Shown in pieces: positions 22,701-56,995 of a DNA stretch of 64,000 nucleotides. The first letter of the stretch is position 1. Each line of letters begins with the position of its first letter. Below the pieces are notes generated by a model that ran no database searches, was not told where the DNA came from, and was given only the letters and a program-made list of their open reading frames with translations. The DNA is taken from positions 32,235,943-32,299,942 of the forward strand of contig NC_083571.1 of the NCBI RefSeq assembly GCF_027579695.1, in the 5' to 3' direction. Origin of the DNA: Neoarius graeffei. Lineage: Eukaryota; Chordata; Actinopteri; Siluriformes; Ariidae. The translations under genes were made by a program, and so were the position numbers.

Positions 22701-23937
22701 TTTCATTCATACCTCACGTCAGGGCAGTGAAGAAATGGAGGTGTGTGAGAGAGAGAGGAATAGAATGAGGGTGCAACTCGACACACACAAAGAGCATCAC
22801 GCAAGACGAACAAGTCCACTCTACTCGAGGTGGCAAAATAAATAAATAATAAGCATTCACACAGCCAGCGACGTCCTACTTCCTGCATCCATATATGGAC
22901 TTGTGCATGAATGTGTGTTTTTAATGTGTCGTCCTCCAGACGACGGCGGGTCCCCCGGTCCAATCCCTTCATCCTGACGCTCACGGATCTCCTGCGTACT
23001 GCTACAACTGCTCTAGAACGGGACACTTTGGACACGTGAGTCGCTCTTCACAATCACACACACTCTGACGCAAGGTGTTTTCCGTATCCCTGTTCATAAC
23101 GTAACGCAAGTCAAACGTATGAAAAACACAACTGATCTGACGTTACATCATTTAGGATTGTGTGTGTGTGTGTGTGTGTAGGAGTGCACTGAGAGGAGGA
23201 TGTTTAACGGGACGTTTCCGGTGCTGCCGTTCCCCTCGTCGTATGACACCCAGTACGACATCAAACGCCAAGAGCATCGGGCTCAGCTCCGAGCCAAAGG
23301 TCAGTAAAGTGTCGTGTGATTGACAGCTGGATGTCACATGACCACATACAATCCAGTGATCCTCACACAGAGTCGAGTTGATAAGTGTGTGTGTGTGTGT
23401 GTTGCAGAGCTCCAAAAGGCCGGACTTCTCAACCAGGCCGAAGCCACTCCCCAGCCTCCCCGAAAGAAAGCAAGAAACGCGTACTTCCAGTCCGCACCAG
23501 TTCCTCTGATGTCAATCATACACACCCCGAGGAGACGCGTCGCCCACACGCCTAAATACCCTCCTCCGACCACACCCACTCCCAACAAACACCTGCACTG
23601 GCACAATGACACGCCCGTCCTGAAGAAGAAGAAAATGGCAATGGTAAACACACCTGGTCCTTACAGCGTGGCCACGCCCCAATTCAAGGGCAAGAAGAAC
23701 AAAAAGAACAAGAAACATGTGATGAACACGGAACAGGACTTTCCTCGAAGCGTCCAGAATGGTCCCTGTAACGGAGTGATCTTTCACACTCCTCAGAATC
23801 ACATGAAGAAAAGCCCAGGAGTGCTGTTCAGCTCAGGGAAGAGCAAGAAGAAGAAAAAGAAGGAGGAGAAGAGAATGAGGAAGGCAGCCAGCGACCCTGA
23901 GAACCTGTTTCTCATCAAACAAAGGAAGCGTAGATAG
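321..23937 (+). CDS. zcchc7: ZCCHC7, 3' six coding exons (5' part outside window)
   Basis: Zinc finger CCHC domain-containing protein 7, relative of yeast Air1/Air2. The family acts in nucleolar TRAMP-like complexes with the helicase MTREX and a non-canonical poly(A) polymerase that tag RNAs for exosome decay. Six exons (321-446, 4228-4398, 9016-9051, 22940-23035, 23182-23299, 23408-23937) join in one frame to 358 codons plus stop, all with AG/GT borders. They encode five CX2CX4HX4C knuckles: [14 protein letters not shown], then one starting CSLCG, one starting CSNCA, one starting CHRCA and one starting CYNCS. A basic lysine-rich tail follows, ending in [11 protein letters not shown], which matches the conserved vertebrate C-terminus. 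Knuckles 4 and 5 are each cut by an intron just before their last Cys. The upstream exons and start codon are not in the window. Introns of 3.8, 4.6 and 13.9 kb are full of repeats. It converges on KDM4C. Identification rests on recalled family similarity. Confidence 0.93.
447..1079 (+). other. ZCCHC7 intron, no identified element
   Basis: This is ordinary AT-rich intron with a poly-T run near 843-860. No conserved frame, RNA gene or recognisable repeat was seen before the SINE at 1088. Confidence 0.5.
1088..1271 (+). mobile_element. tRNA-derived SINE with 8-bp target duplication
   Basis: The head resembles a tRNA: an A-box-like TGGCTCAGGTGG lies at 1098-1109 and a B box GGTTCGATTCC at 1142-1152. 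A CT-rich body and a short AATAAA-containing A-rich tail follow. The flanks carry AAATCCAT at 1080-1087 and 1272-1279, a target-site duplication. This supports an RNA polymerase III promoter and LINE-driven retroposition. The SINE lies sense-oriented in a ZCCHC7 intron. Confidence 0.85.
1480..3290. repeat. AT-rich degenerate minisatellite (CTTGCAAATTTATGA type)
   Basis: Many degenerate copies of a 30-70 bp motif occur, built from poly-T, CTTGCAAATTTATGA, TTTTAATCTCAATTTGAG and CTCGTAAATTTACGACGTTAA. The motif is itself partly palindromic (GTAAATTTAC). Copies lie in both orientations, with an orientation switch near 1885. Open frames here are fortuitous. Similar blocks are common in teleost genomes. 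Confidence 0.8.
1621..2140. repeat. Near-perfect inverted repeat, arms about 250 bp
   Basis: The left arm (about 1621-1876) reads from a TTTTTCTTGCAAATTTATGA block through AATCTGAAACTATCTGAAAT to CGTAAATTTACGACGTTAA. The right arm (about 1893-2140) is its reverse complement with only scattered mismatches and small indels; the spacer is about 16 bp. It includes single-copy-looking stretches (the CTGAAACTATCTG segment, the GTCTTCAGAATCGCAGTGTG segment) in mirrored order, so it is a true palindrome rather than a chance effect of the minisatellite. It is transcribed within ZCCHC7 pre-mRNA. Confidence 0.85.
3297..3339. repeat. (TTTA)n then (TTCC)n microsatellite
   Basis: Tandem ATTT/TTTA units run directly into TTCC units. 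Confidence 0.95.
3384..3800 (+). mobile_element. Teleost interspersed repeat with TTTATTTGTATAGCGC head
   Basis: It begins TTTATTTGTATAGCGCTTTT, followed by the GTCGCAAAGCAGCTTTACAG and AAAAACTCCCTCAGACGACA segments that recur in fish genomes as a dispersed repeat. No target duplication was identified, so the right edge (about 3800) and the class are uncertain. The 3801-4227 stretch up to the next exon holds nothing recognised. Confidence 0.65.
4228..4398 (+). CDS. zcchc7: ZCCHC7 exon with knuckles 2, 3 and start of 4
   Basis: The exon is 57 codons in phase 0. It holds two full CX2CX4HX4C knuckles ([14 protein letters not shown] and [14 protein letters not shown]), then [16 protein letters not shown], whose final Cys lies in the next exon. 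The acceptor is a pure GT repeat ending in tag at 4227; the donor is gtgagt at 4399. Confidence 0.95.
4594..4655. repeat. (CA)31 microsatellite
   Basis: Uninterrupted CA dinucleotides lie in a ZCCHC7 intron. Confidence 0.97.
5125..5960. other. Probable decayed interspersed repeats
   Basis: Segments around 5150-5380 (TCGCTCCCTACTCACTATAC, TATAGTGCACTC) and 5440-5960 (CTTAAGGTCGGTCCGTATGG, CTCGGCC) resemble dispersed fish DNA-transposon remnants. A TTCTGATTGGTCAG motif near 5091 is shared with repeats at 33436 and 45857. No terminal repeats or target duplications were confirmed. The span 4656-5124 shows nothing else. Confidence 0.4.
6104..8815. repeat. 24-bp minisatellite, two homogeneous arrays in a degenerate frame
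   Basis: The core unit GTATAGTGTGTGGCAGAGTG + TGAG (24 bp) is repeated about 46 times at roughly 6430-7530 and about 25 times at 7848-8440, nearly without change. Variant blocks (GTACAGTGTGCGGCAGAGTG, GTGCAGTGTG) flank and separate them. The block from 7525 recurs from 8439, an offset of 914 bp. Since 24 is a multiple of 3, several frames stay open on both strands (up to 906 codons); these show only the repeat and are not genes. It lies in a ZCCHC7 intron. Confidence 0.97.
8957..9006. repeat. (TC)25 at ZCCHC7 acceptor
   Basis: A pure TC tract ends 9 bases before the exon at 9016 and forms its polypyrimidine tract. Confidence 0.97.
9016..9051 (+). CDS. zcchc7: ZCCHC7 36-bp micro-exon
   Basis: Twelve codons, [12 protein letters not shown], supply the last Cys of knuckle 4 and the conserved family segment C-x-IWRQYHLT. 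The acceptor is ctctcaccctacag; the donor is gtgaga at 9052. Its skipping would keep the frame but remove the zinc ligand. Confidence 0.93.
9120..9515. repeat. T/C-rich polypyrimidine tract
   Basis: About 400 bp of TTTC/TTTTCTT variants form an almost pure pyrimidine strand. Long frames across it encode only F/S/L runs and are low complexity. Confidence 0.92.
9816..9884. repeat. (TC)n(CA)n compound microsatellite
   Basis: A short TC run passes into 26 CA units. Confidence 0.95.
9885..12217. other. ZCCHC7 intron, unassigned, with two GT microsatellites
   Basis: AT-rich intron with homopolymer runs. Pure GT tracts occupy 10744-10808 and 10897-10933. A 32-codon frame near 10667 and its antisense frame are built mainly from these repeats. 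No conserved protein, RNA gene or transposon end was recognised in the remainder. Confidence 0.6.
13230..13601 (-). mobile_element. tRNA-derived SINE, minus orientation, copy 1
   Basis: Read on the - strand it starts GGCGGCACGGTGGTGTAGTG. The A box TGGTGTAGTGG is at 13591-13581 and the B box GGGTTCGAGCC at 13549-13539. The body ends in an ATAATGAGAGGAG-like tail. Flanks TATGGGAAACAT (13218-13229) and CATGGGAAGCAT (13602-13613) form a 12-bp target duplication with two changes. The same family recurs at 52611-52986. Confidence 0.88.
13895..14721. mobile_element. Non-autonomous hAT-type element
   Basis: The terminal inverted repeat CAGGGCTTTGAACC is at both ends. It is flanked by a perfect 8-bp duplication ATCTTTAG (13887-13894 and 14722-14729), the hAT superfamily hallmark. 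The interior holds several GGTTCCGGAAC-like subterminal repeats (AACCGGTTC, ACCGGTT, CGTTCCGGGAACG) but no transposase frame. Confidence 0.9.
15356..16581. other. ZCCHC7 intron, unassigned
   Basis: No gene or complete element was seen. A short GAGCAAAAGTTTTTGAACCC stretch near 16216 resembles a decayed Tc1-like terminus, and a G run lies at 16370. Confidence 0.5.
16582..16616. repeat. (GT)17 microsatellite
   Basis: Pure GT dinucleotides. Confidence 0.95.
16713..16930. repeat. CT-rich low-complexity tract
   Basis: TCTCTCTGTCTGTTTCTC variants. The base pattern resembles the large satellite at 56.8-64 kb. Confidence 0.93.
17315..17753 (+). pseudogene. THAP-domain relic (DNA-transposon derived?)
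   Basis: The first frame (17315-17464) reads VNCSVRYC...[16 protein letters not shown], a C-x4-C pair and surroundings typical of a C2CH THAP zinc finger. After one frameshift near 17460 the +1 frame gives CSLHF (17463-17477), the C-x2-H pair, and then an AIFPW segment in the place of the AVPTIF motif. That frame stays open to 17753. The THAP finger is DNA-binding and occurs in P-element-like transposases and in host proteins; no ATG start or catalytic region was found here. One frameshift in an otherwise complete domain suggests moderate age. Assignment by motif reading. Confidence 0.7.
18085..18870. repeat. Long polypyrimidine/polypurine tract
   Basis: About 780 bp are almost pure C/T on + (CTCTCCCTCTCCCC, CCTTCCGTCTTCCCTTCTC units about 55-60 bp long). 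Frames of 270 codons (+) and 337 codons (-) are S/P/L and R/E/G repeats with no sign of selection. Confidence 0.93.
18871..20235. other. ZCCHC7 intron, unassigned, with a G-quadruplex motif
   Basis: At 19747-19776 (+ strand) GGGAGGGTGGGTGGGTGGG and two further G runs form a strong G-quadruplex candidate. A C14 run is near 20148-20162. No other feature was recognised. Confidence 0.6.
20244..20812 (+). mobile_element. Short transposon carrying a RecQ-like helicase fragment, copy 1
   Basis: It begins TAGCCTGGGCC and ends TTAGCCAGACTAT, an imperfect terminal inverted repeat. A perfect 8-bp duplication GTTAGCAT flanks it (20236-20243 and 20813-20820). Inside is a short helicase-like frame at 20456-20647. 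The family is shared with elements at 37684-37770 and 41532-42399. The superfamily is not determined; an 8-bp duplication fits hAT or P-like transposons. Confidence 0.78.
20456..20647 (+). pseudogene. RecQ-like helicase N-terminal fragment
   Basis: A frame of 63 codons from ATG at 20456 contains [20 protein letters not shown]. This corresponds to the Q-motif/Walker A area of RecQ-type helicases (normally LPTGxGKS), with the key T replaced by I. No later helicase motif follows before the stop, so it cannot be an active helicase. Close relative of the frame at 41730-41975. Confidence 0.7.
21001..21923 (+). mobile_element. hAT-like element with BED-finger frame
   Basis: The terminal inverted repeat TAGGGCTGTGCAATAT is matched by the reverse complement of ATATCGCACAGCCCTA at the right end. 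The element is 923 bp and encodes only a BED-type finger (21368-21613), so it is an internally deleted copy. No clean 8-bp duplication is visible (TTTCAAAG versus TTTTGGAC). Confidence 0.78.
21368..21613 (+). CDS. BED zinc-finger N-terminal transposase fragment
   Basis: The frame runs 81 codons from ATG at 21368. It contains [20 protein letters not shown] followed by [14 protein letters not shown]: the aromatic N-terminal part, C-x2-C, and H-x4-H of a BED finger, as found at the N-terminus of hAT transposases. It ends after a basic stretch and lacks the catalytic and dimerisation regions. It is probably not a host gene; if expressed it would be a DNA-binding domain alone. Confidence 0.65.
   Translation: MEADELVPKSQSSGIFFGYRKEDVEQQMAICKVCKKLITKGGSSTTTMFHHLKTHPVQYEESLKLRTTCPRAKKKPHKLNK
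21924..22939. other. ZCCHC7 intron, unassigned
   Basis: No frame or element was recognised. Short GA tracts lie near 22660 and 22745. Confidence 0.5.
22940..23035 (+). CDS. zcchc7: ZCCHC7 exon with most of knuckle 5
   Basis: The exon is 32 codons, [12 protein letters not shown] to [12 protein letters not shown], phase 0. The final Cys of CX2CX4HX4C is supplied by the next exon. Acceptor cgtcctccag; donor gtgagt at 23036. Confidence 0.95.
23182..23299 (+). CDS. zcchc7: ZCCHC7 penultimate coding exon
   Basis: It starts ECTERRMF, completing knuckle 5, and continues [19 protein letters not shown], a charged segment seen in the family. It ends in phase 1 with donor gtcagt. The acceptor is a TG repeat ending in tag at 23181. 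The intron before it is only 146 bp. Confidence 0.94.
23408..23937 (+). CDS. zcchc7: ZCCHC7 last coding exon, basic tail
   Basis: 176 codons plus TAG. It begins (E)LQKAGLLNQ, is Pro/Lys-rich, and has probable nuclear/nucleolar targeting runs ([26 protein letters not shown]). The end [11 protein letters not shown] matches the conserved ZCCHC7 terminus. The acceptor follows a TG repeat (gtgttgcag). A GA repeat starts the 3' UTR. Confidence 0.95.
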
Positions 23938-23947
23938 TGTGTGTGTA

Positions 23948-23981
<34 letters not shown>

Positions 23982-24469
23982 AATGGTGAATGACAAGCAA
24001 CAAGAAAAGATCTGGCTTTTCTTTGTCTCCCTCTAGTGTCTATTATCAATATTACACACCGAGCAACTGTCATTGAGTCACTTGTACAAAAAGAGACCAC
24101 GATTAGGTTTTTCGCCGTAGACTAGCGTCGATTATCGGATCAGTCTGGCGTCCGATGTTTGTCTTAGATATAGGAGAAACATAACCTGTTTAAATCTCAC
24201 GCATATTACAGTGAACCCACAGATGTTACTGTGTGATTCTGTAAAAGCTTTACGTTCCCATTTCCATCTCAACAGCTATGAAAAGGATTGTTGAAGCTTC
24301 GGATTTGTCACCGTTCCTCTGATCGTGCTGCTGCCCAACGCAACGGGTATTTTAATATTCACCTTCGAAGGATCTTTCAGGAAACCAGATGAAAAATCTG
24401 CTTGTACATAAGTTTGTAGAATTTTTCTAATTAAATTGTGTACGTGACTGTGGCTCTGCTACAGCGGCA

Positions 24470-24475
24470 AATAAA
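24470..24475 (+). promoter_or_regulatory. Candidate ZCCHC7 polyadenylation signal
   Basis: AATAAA about 530 bp after the stop codon is the first canonical hexamer seen downstream. A T-rich stretch follows at 24488. The cleavage site itself is not visible. Confidence 0.45.
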
Positions 24476-24524
24476 AGCAGAAGCAGGGTTTTTTTTTTTG
24501 GGAGGATTCATTTTCTTACCCTGT

Positions 24525-24675
24525 CGTTAGGAGATTGCAGGTTCGAATCCAGACAGTGCCACAGCCATGCTTGAATGGGAGTCAAGAAAGCAAAGTGGAG
24601 GGAGCGTTATCTCTCTCTTCCCGCTCCTGTCAGTCAATCACAGCAACACGAGCCAACTGTAGTCTTCTGTGAGCT
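24525..24675 (+). other. Possible SINE remnant with B-box-like GGTTCGAATCC
   Basis: GTTAGGAGATTGCAGGTTCG followed by AATCC resembles the 3' half of a tRNA-like promoter. No A box, tail or target duplication was confirmed, and the Tc1-like element starts immediately after. Confidence 0.35.
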
Positions 24676-24681
24676 AAGCTA

Positions 24682-26205
24682 CAGTGGTGCTTGAAAGTTT
24701 GTGAACCCTTTAGAATTTTCTATATTTCTGCATAAATGACCTAAAACATCATCAGATTTTCACACAAGTCCTAAAAGTAGATAAAGAGAACCCAGTTAAA
24801 CAAATGAGACAAAAATATTATACTTGGTCATTTATTTATTGAGGAAAATGATCCAATATTACATATCTGAGTGGCAAAAGTACGTGAACCTCTAGCAGTT
24901 AATTTGAGGTGAAATTAGAGTCAGGTGTTTTCAATCAATGGGATGACAATCAGGTGTGAGTGGGCACCCTGTTTTATTTAAAGAACAGGGATCTATCAAA
25001 GTCTGATCTTCACAACACGTTTGTGGAAGTGGATCATGGCACGAACAAAGGAGATTTCTGAGGACCTCAGAAAAAGTGTTGTTGATGCTCATCAGGCTGG
25101 AAAAGGTTACAAAACCATCTCAAGAGTTTGGGCTCCACCAATCCACAGTCAGATAGATTGTGGACAAATGGAGGAAATTCAAGTCAACCAACAAAGGTCA
25201 CTCCAAGACCAAGGCGTGTAATAGTTGGCGAGGTCAGAAAGGACCCCAGGGTAACTTCTAAGCAACTGAAGGCCTCTCTCACATTGGCTAATGTTCATGA
25301 GTCCACCATCAGGAGAACACTGAACAACAAATGGTGTGCATGGCAGGGTTGCAAGGTGAAAGCCACTGCTCTCCAAAAAGAACATTGCTGCTCGTCTGCA
25401 GTTTGCTAAAGATCACGTGGACAAGCCAGAAGACTATTGGAAAAATGTTTTGTGGACGGATGAGACCAAAATAGAACTTTTTAGTTTAAACGAGAAGCGT
25501 TATGTTTGGAGAAAGGAAAACACTGCATTCCAGCATAAGAACCTTATCCCATCTATGAAACATGGTGATGGTAGTATCATGGTTTGGGCCTGTTTTGCTG
25601 CATCTAGGCCAGGATGGCTTGCCATCATTGATGGAACAATGAATTCTGAATTATACCAGCGAATTCTAAAGGAAAATGCCAGGACATCTGTCCATGAACT
25701 GAATCTCAAGAGAAGGTGGGTCATGCAGCAAGACAACGACCCTAAGCACACAAGTCGTTCTACCAAAGAATGGTTAAAGAAGAATAAAGTGAATGTTTTG
25801 GAATGGCCAAGTCAAAGTCCTGACCTTAATCCAATGGAAATGTTGTGGAAGGACCTGAAGCGAGCAGTTCATGTGAGGAAACCCACCAACATCCCAGAGT
25901 TGAAGCTGTTCTGTACGGAGGAGCGGGCTGAAATTCCTCCAAGCCGGTGTGCAGGACTGATCAACAGTTACTGCAAACGTTTAGTTGCAGTTATTGCTGC
26001 ACAAGGGGGTCACACCAGATACTGAAAGTAAAGGTTCACATACTTTTGCATTATTTTCCTCAATAAATAAATGACCAAGTATAATATTTTTTGTCTCATT
26101 TGTTGATCTACTTTTCGGACTTGTGTGAAAATCTGATGTTTTAGGTCATATTTATGCAGAAATATAGAAAATTCTAAAGGGTTCACAAACTTTCAAGCAC
26201 CACTG
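24682..26205 (+). mobile_element. Tc1-like transposon, family A copy 1
   Basis: Terminal inverted repeats start CAGTGGTGCTTGAAAGTTTG and end in the reverse complement. TA duplications lie at 24680-24681 and 26206-26207. The element is 1524 bp, in the ZCCHC7-KDM4C intergenic space. It shares its family with 44252-45801 and 48955-50396. Confidence 0.95.
25036..26025 (+). pseudogene. Tc1-like DD34E transposase, frameshifted
   Basis: It starts MARTKEISEDLRKSVVDAHQ, then shifts frame near 25128 and again near 25390. The C-terminal 202 codons (25417-26025) are continuous and carry the catalytic triad contexts LWTDET (first Asp at 25459), QQDNDPKHT (second Asp) and SPDLNPMEMLWKD (Glu). It ends in the family sequence AAQGGHTRY. 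The helix-turn-helix part is damaged, so it is unlikely to be functional. Confidence 0.92.
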
Positions 26206-26207
26206 TA

Positions 26208-27665
26208 TGTGGAAGAGGGTAGACAGCACTTTCTTCCACTTGGCTGGATTCACAAGTTTCAGAGAGTACATTTTATGGGAAAGCTGCCAGTTTAGCATCT
26301 GGACACATTTTGTGCAACATGAAATTTGAAAAAAAAATTGAAGTTACTGTCAGCTTCTAGATTCCCTAAAGAGTCAACAACTATCTAATTTCACAGATTA
26401 ATTTTTACTCACCTCTAACTAATGAACAAGAGTCAACTTTCCAAAAAACTAAATCCAAAAACCTCTAAAAAGTTTGTCAGTACACGGAAGTGGTGAGAGC
26501 CGATCAGATTCCAACCTTTAAGATCCTGAAGCTCAGGGCCAGAAAAGTGTACAAAGGATACACAAGTCACCATTTCTTGTGGGAGGAGCATCTGAGGCTG
26601 AAACTGTTAATCTACTAAACTACGGCAAGCAAGATGTATTTAAATGCAGATGTTGACAGAAGTCACATGAGAACTGTCAGTTTTATTTTATTTATTTTTT
26701 TTTTAATGACGAACCAAATGATAAAGAACGAGTTAAGAAAGTGTACATTCAAGATGTGGGAAATATTTTTCTGAATCTCTCTCGCCCTACATACACAGCT
26801 ACGTTTGTGAATTCCTTGGAAAAAAAAATGACCATGCAGTTCATCACAGACTTGCATTATGATGTTATCTTCATTACAGAGTTTGTTTATTTTTGATTAG
26901 TGCTCTGCTGATAAGACCACCAGTGTTTTGTTTTTTTTATCCCAAAATGCTAATCATGTGAACCATCAGCCAAACAAACAAATGTGTCTGATTGGAGGGG
27001 TGGAGAGAGCGGCTCACAGATAAATGGGTGAAATTGCTGTTTGTTCTCTCCCACAGTGTTGGGAAAGAATAAGAGAACATAGAACCGTGTGAATGAAAGC
27101 ATCTTTTTGTATTTTGTGAACCAAAAAAAAAAAAAAAGGGTGTGTCTTAATTTCTGTTGGAGTACAATTGATTGTCAAGGTGCCAATAGTTTTGAAATAA
27201 TGTAGATTAAAAATATTTTTTGGCTCATTTTTAATGGGGTGCCAATACTTCTGAAGCTCTGTGTGTGGTGTAATCGCTCATGCATCATGGTATAGTCCGG
27301 CTTGCACGAGTGAGCATTTTATCATCTACCAACAGTCAAGTCCAGAATTATTGGCACCCCTTTCAAAAAAAAAGTGCCAAATTTATTTTTGGTAAGAGAG
27401 AGAAAACTGGGTGGGGGTGGTTTTTGTTTTCATTAGCATATTGTTAATTAGCCAGTCGATTCCACAATTATTGGCACCCCTCATGAAGGAACATAAGCAG
27501 ACATTTTGGTACTAGCAAGCCAGCTAATGCTAGTTATACGTTTCAGTGAAGTCTTTGCCAAAGTCCGTGCTAAATTTAGGTGGCAAAAAAAAAAATCCCT
27601 TTAAAAATTCTAGTCAATTCCTTTGACAGTAAATAAAATAACCATGATGGATATTCACATGTATG
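26208..27665. other. Intergenic, decayed repeats only
   Basis: ATTATTGGCACCCC occurs near 27347 and 27468, and GTGCCAATA motifs at 27182 and 27239. These look like ends of old Tc1-like elements related to the one at 12218. No frame was recognised. Confidence 0.5.
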
Positions 27666-27671
27666 TTTATT
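27666..27671 (-). promoter_or_regulatory. Candidate KDM4C polyadenylation signal
   Basis: AATAAA on the - strand (TTTATT on +), about 530 bp beyond the KDM4C stop. The position is plausible but not proven. Confidence 0.4.
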
Positions 27672-28197
27672 CAAACCTTAATAATTCAGCCTTCAGATTT
27701 CAATACAGATATCTTTAATTTTCTTTACAGATTTGAGCACCACTAAAAATAAGATGAAATCCCAAATAAATAAGATAAAACTCCAATGTTAAAAGTGGGC
27801 TAAATGTGCTTTAGAGGTGATCAGTAGCAACGTTTTGTTGAAAAGAACAAAATAAATCAGCTCGAGACAACAGGAGTAGTGTCGTGTTAGTAGGGAAGGA
27901 GTGCGAAGGCGATTTACAGAAGCGGCGTGCAAAGCCAAGCAAACGATCTGGAAAATAACGTGTAAGGTGCAAAATCAGACAGGAACAGTGAGAAAGAGAG
28001 AGAGAGCATAAACATGAGAAAACAGAGTTATATTTTAATGCTTCACCATTACTGAATGTTTGAAAAAAAAAAAAATCTTCCATCTCAGACTTCTCAGCTT
28101 TCAACAAACTGTGTCAGGGCAGAGGGAAAAACAAAAAAACACCTCATCACAGTTTGTCAGCTACTTTTTCACCTTTCTCTCTCTTCTTTCCGGTTTC

Positions 28198-54532
<26,335 letters not shown>

Positions 54533-56756
54533 GACTAACCCTTTCCTTCCTACAGAGGAACAGGAACAACATAAAAAAGAAACCAAAACACATAATAAAG
54601 AAAGGAACTTGAAAACTGAGAATGATGACATCATCACGAGTAGACAAAGTGGTCACGTGACCTTTGTTAAAAGGATTCCCATTATGTCAAGGTTCAAATG
54701 GAGCTCATGTTGATTGATAAGATAGATATTCCTTACATAATTGGTGCATATTAGAAGAGATATAATTTTATATATATGATTGTTTAATTATTATATAATG
54801 ATGGAAAATAATAACAGTATAATAAGTAAAAGAACAAAAACAGCAGCTTATCATCATGCAAGTTGTCCTTCCAGGTGATTTTAGATTAAACCAGTCACTC
54901 ATTTAAAATTAAAAATAAAACTTTTCTCAGTCCATAACCCATGAACATGCATTTTATGTGTTTCTTTTTTCTCCCCCCCCCCCAGGCCCGTTTCTCTCAG
55001 TTAGCCAGCAGGTGCTAAAACACCAAACAAACATCAACATGCATCACAAAAACACACAATTTTAAACACAAATGCCTTATTTATGAAAACATAAGGTTTA
55101 AAAACTGAAGCTTGAGCTTTGCTGCTCTCAATAATCAGCTGCCTTGTTGATGTTCAGGTGAATATATCCGAGGCGAGCTAGCGTTAGCCACTTAGCCGAC
55201 ATTGTAGCACTAGACCTGGATTTGCCCACTAAACAAACACGCTGACGCACAAACACAACTTCAACATGCATTTTGCGAGGCATTTATTCACATTTCAGTG
55301 ACTTTTGCATAAAAATTTACCTCAATCTTTGAGGAAAAAGCACGCGTTGTTGACAGTGAAAGCCCTTTAAATAGCCTCAGCTGTGAGTCTGATTCATGAG
55401 CCGCACTACAAATCCAGCTCTGCTCCCTACCCCTGGGAACTACGTTTATAGTCCTAAACACGGCATCAAACACTCAAACTAGTGCACTCAGTACATAATA
55501 AGCTGGTGTTTGGGATTCGGCCCACCTAGTATCGCGCGATTTCATTTCTTCTTCTGTGTCTGTTTCTTCCAGTGAGCTCTTAATGAAGCCTACATTGCCG
55601 CCTGTTGTATTAAATTGTATAATTTGAATAAAATAAAGGATCGTTTTACTGTTTTACTTTGACATACATACGTCCAAAAACGATTTCACTTCCTTACATT
55701 CTTGAAATTCCACACTTGAATGGTTTAACGTTTCCTAAAAGGACAAAAACAAGCTAATCACGCTTTATATTAGCATTTGTATATCTTTTTTATTCGCATT
55801 ATAATTCTAAAATGTCCCCATGACCAGTTTTTTTGAAAGACTGGACTATAATATGTGGGAAAAATATCATTTTAGCTCTAAAAAGGGTGTGTCGCAACGG
55901 CTAATGAGTCACGAGTCATGAGTCAAATCTTAGGCATCGCTGTTGTTAAAGCGGATATCCCTGAATGAATATGGTTCGAAGTTGAAACTTTTCAAGACAT
56001 AAATACGTCGAGACATCGCTAATATTTATAGAAAGAACAAAATTTCACCTCCACTGGAGTATAATGGTGTGTCGTTCACAAACGGTTCGGCTCTTTGAAT
56101 CGGATCTTTTACCTGAACCTTGGGAGTCGACTCGCATGCATGGGCCACACAGTAATGCTATTTTACTGATTAAAATTCCAATAAGATTTCATGAAACGAT
56201 TTCAGTCATAAAAAGAACACACAGAGGTGGAAATATAGCAAGCTGTCCTGTTCAAGAATAAAGAAATGACGGTGAGCCGTTTGGGAATCGAATCGATTCA
56301 GTGTCACCAAAAAGAACCGATTCACTGAAAAGAGCTAACGTTCTGAGGGTTCCTCACTACTGGGGTTCTGCCTGAAAATTATTTTTTATTTTTACATTTT
56401 AATTTATAGAGCAAGATTTTTCAGACAAAACAATGCTGATGGCTGATAGCTGTTTGTGGGTGACTCGGTGTCGTAAAGCGTTTCGCAGTTCCCGGAGAAG
56501 CACAGTTCTCACAAGAGCTCTCGGGAACGCTCGTGCGTCACTGGTGAACCAAGACAAGCGATTCTCATTATTACGCGTCGATGTACCGTGAAGATGATTT
56601 TGAAACGATATTTTGAGGTAAAATTCCAACATACTGCTGCTTTAAAGGGTGTTCAATGAGAGGAGCTAAAAGATATCGTAAAAAAAATTTGCATCAGTGA
56701 CACTGCATGAGTGACTACTGCCAGCTTGTGGTCATTTGGAGATTGTACTGTAATTA
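54533..56756. other. KDM4C 5' flank
   Basis: 54533-54549 is 5' UTR, preceded by an acceptor. Upstream exon(s) and promoter were not identified. 56050-56360 (GTCGTTCACAAACGGTTCGG, GAACCGATTCACTG, CCTCACTACTGG) resembles a dispersed MITE without confirmed ends. A segment near 55475-55525 resembles the repeat at 5150-5290. Confidence 0.45.
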
Positions 56757-56758
56757 TT

Positions 56759-56789
<31 letters not shown>
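56757..56789. repeat. (TAA)n microsatellite
   Basis: Tandem AAT/TAA units just before the CT-rich satellite. Confidence 0.95.
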
Positions 56790-56847
56790 GAAACAAATTT
56801 GACTATGTTTAAACATACTGTTTAAATCAGAGATTAGGTGCATCAGA

Positions 56848-56952
56848 GTCTCTCTGATTCTCTGTCTGTCTCTCTCTGATTCTCTGTCTGTCTCTCTCTC
56901 TCTGATTCACTGTCTGTCTCTCTCTGATTCGCTGTCTGTCTCTCTCTGATTC

Positions 56953-56995
<43 letters not shown>

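Noticed and set aside
55288-55473. Small frame near the KDM4C 5' side as an upstream exon
   Set aside because: No splice partner or family similarity; ordinary chance frame.
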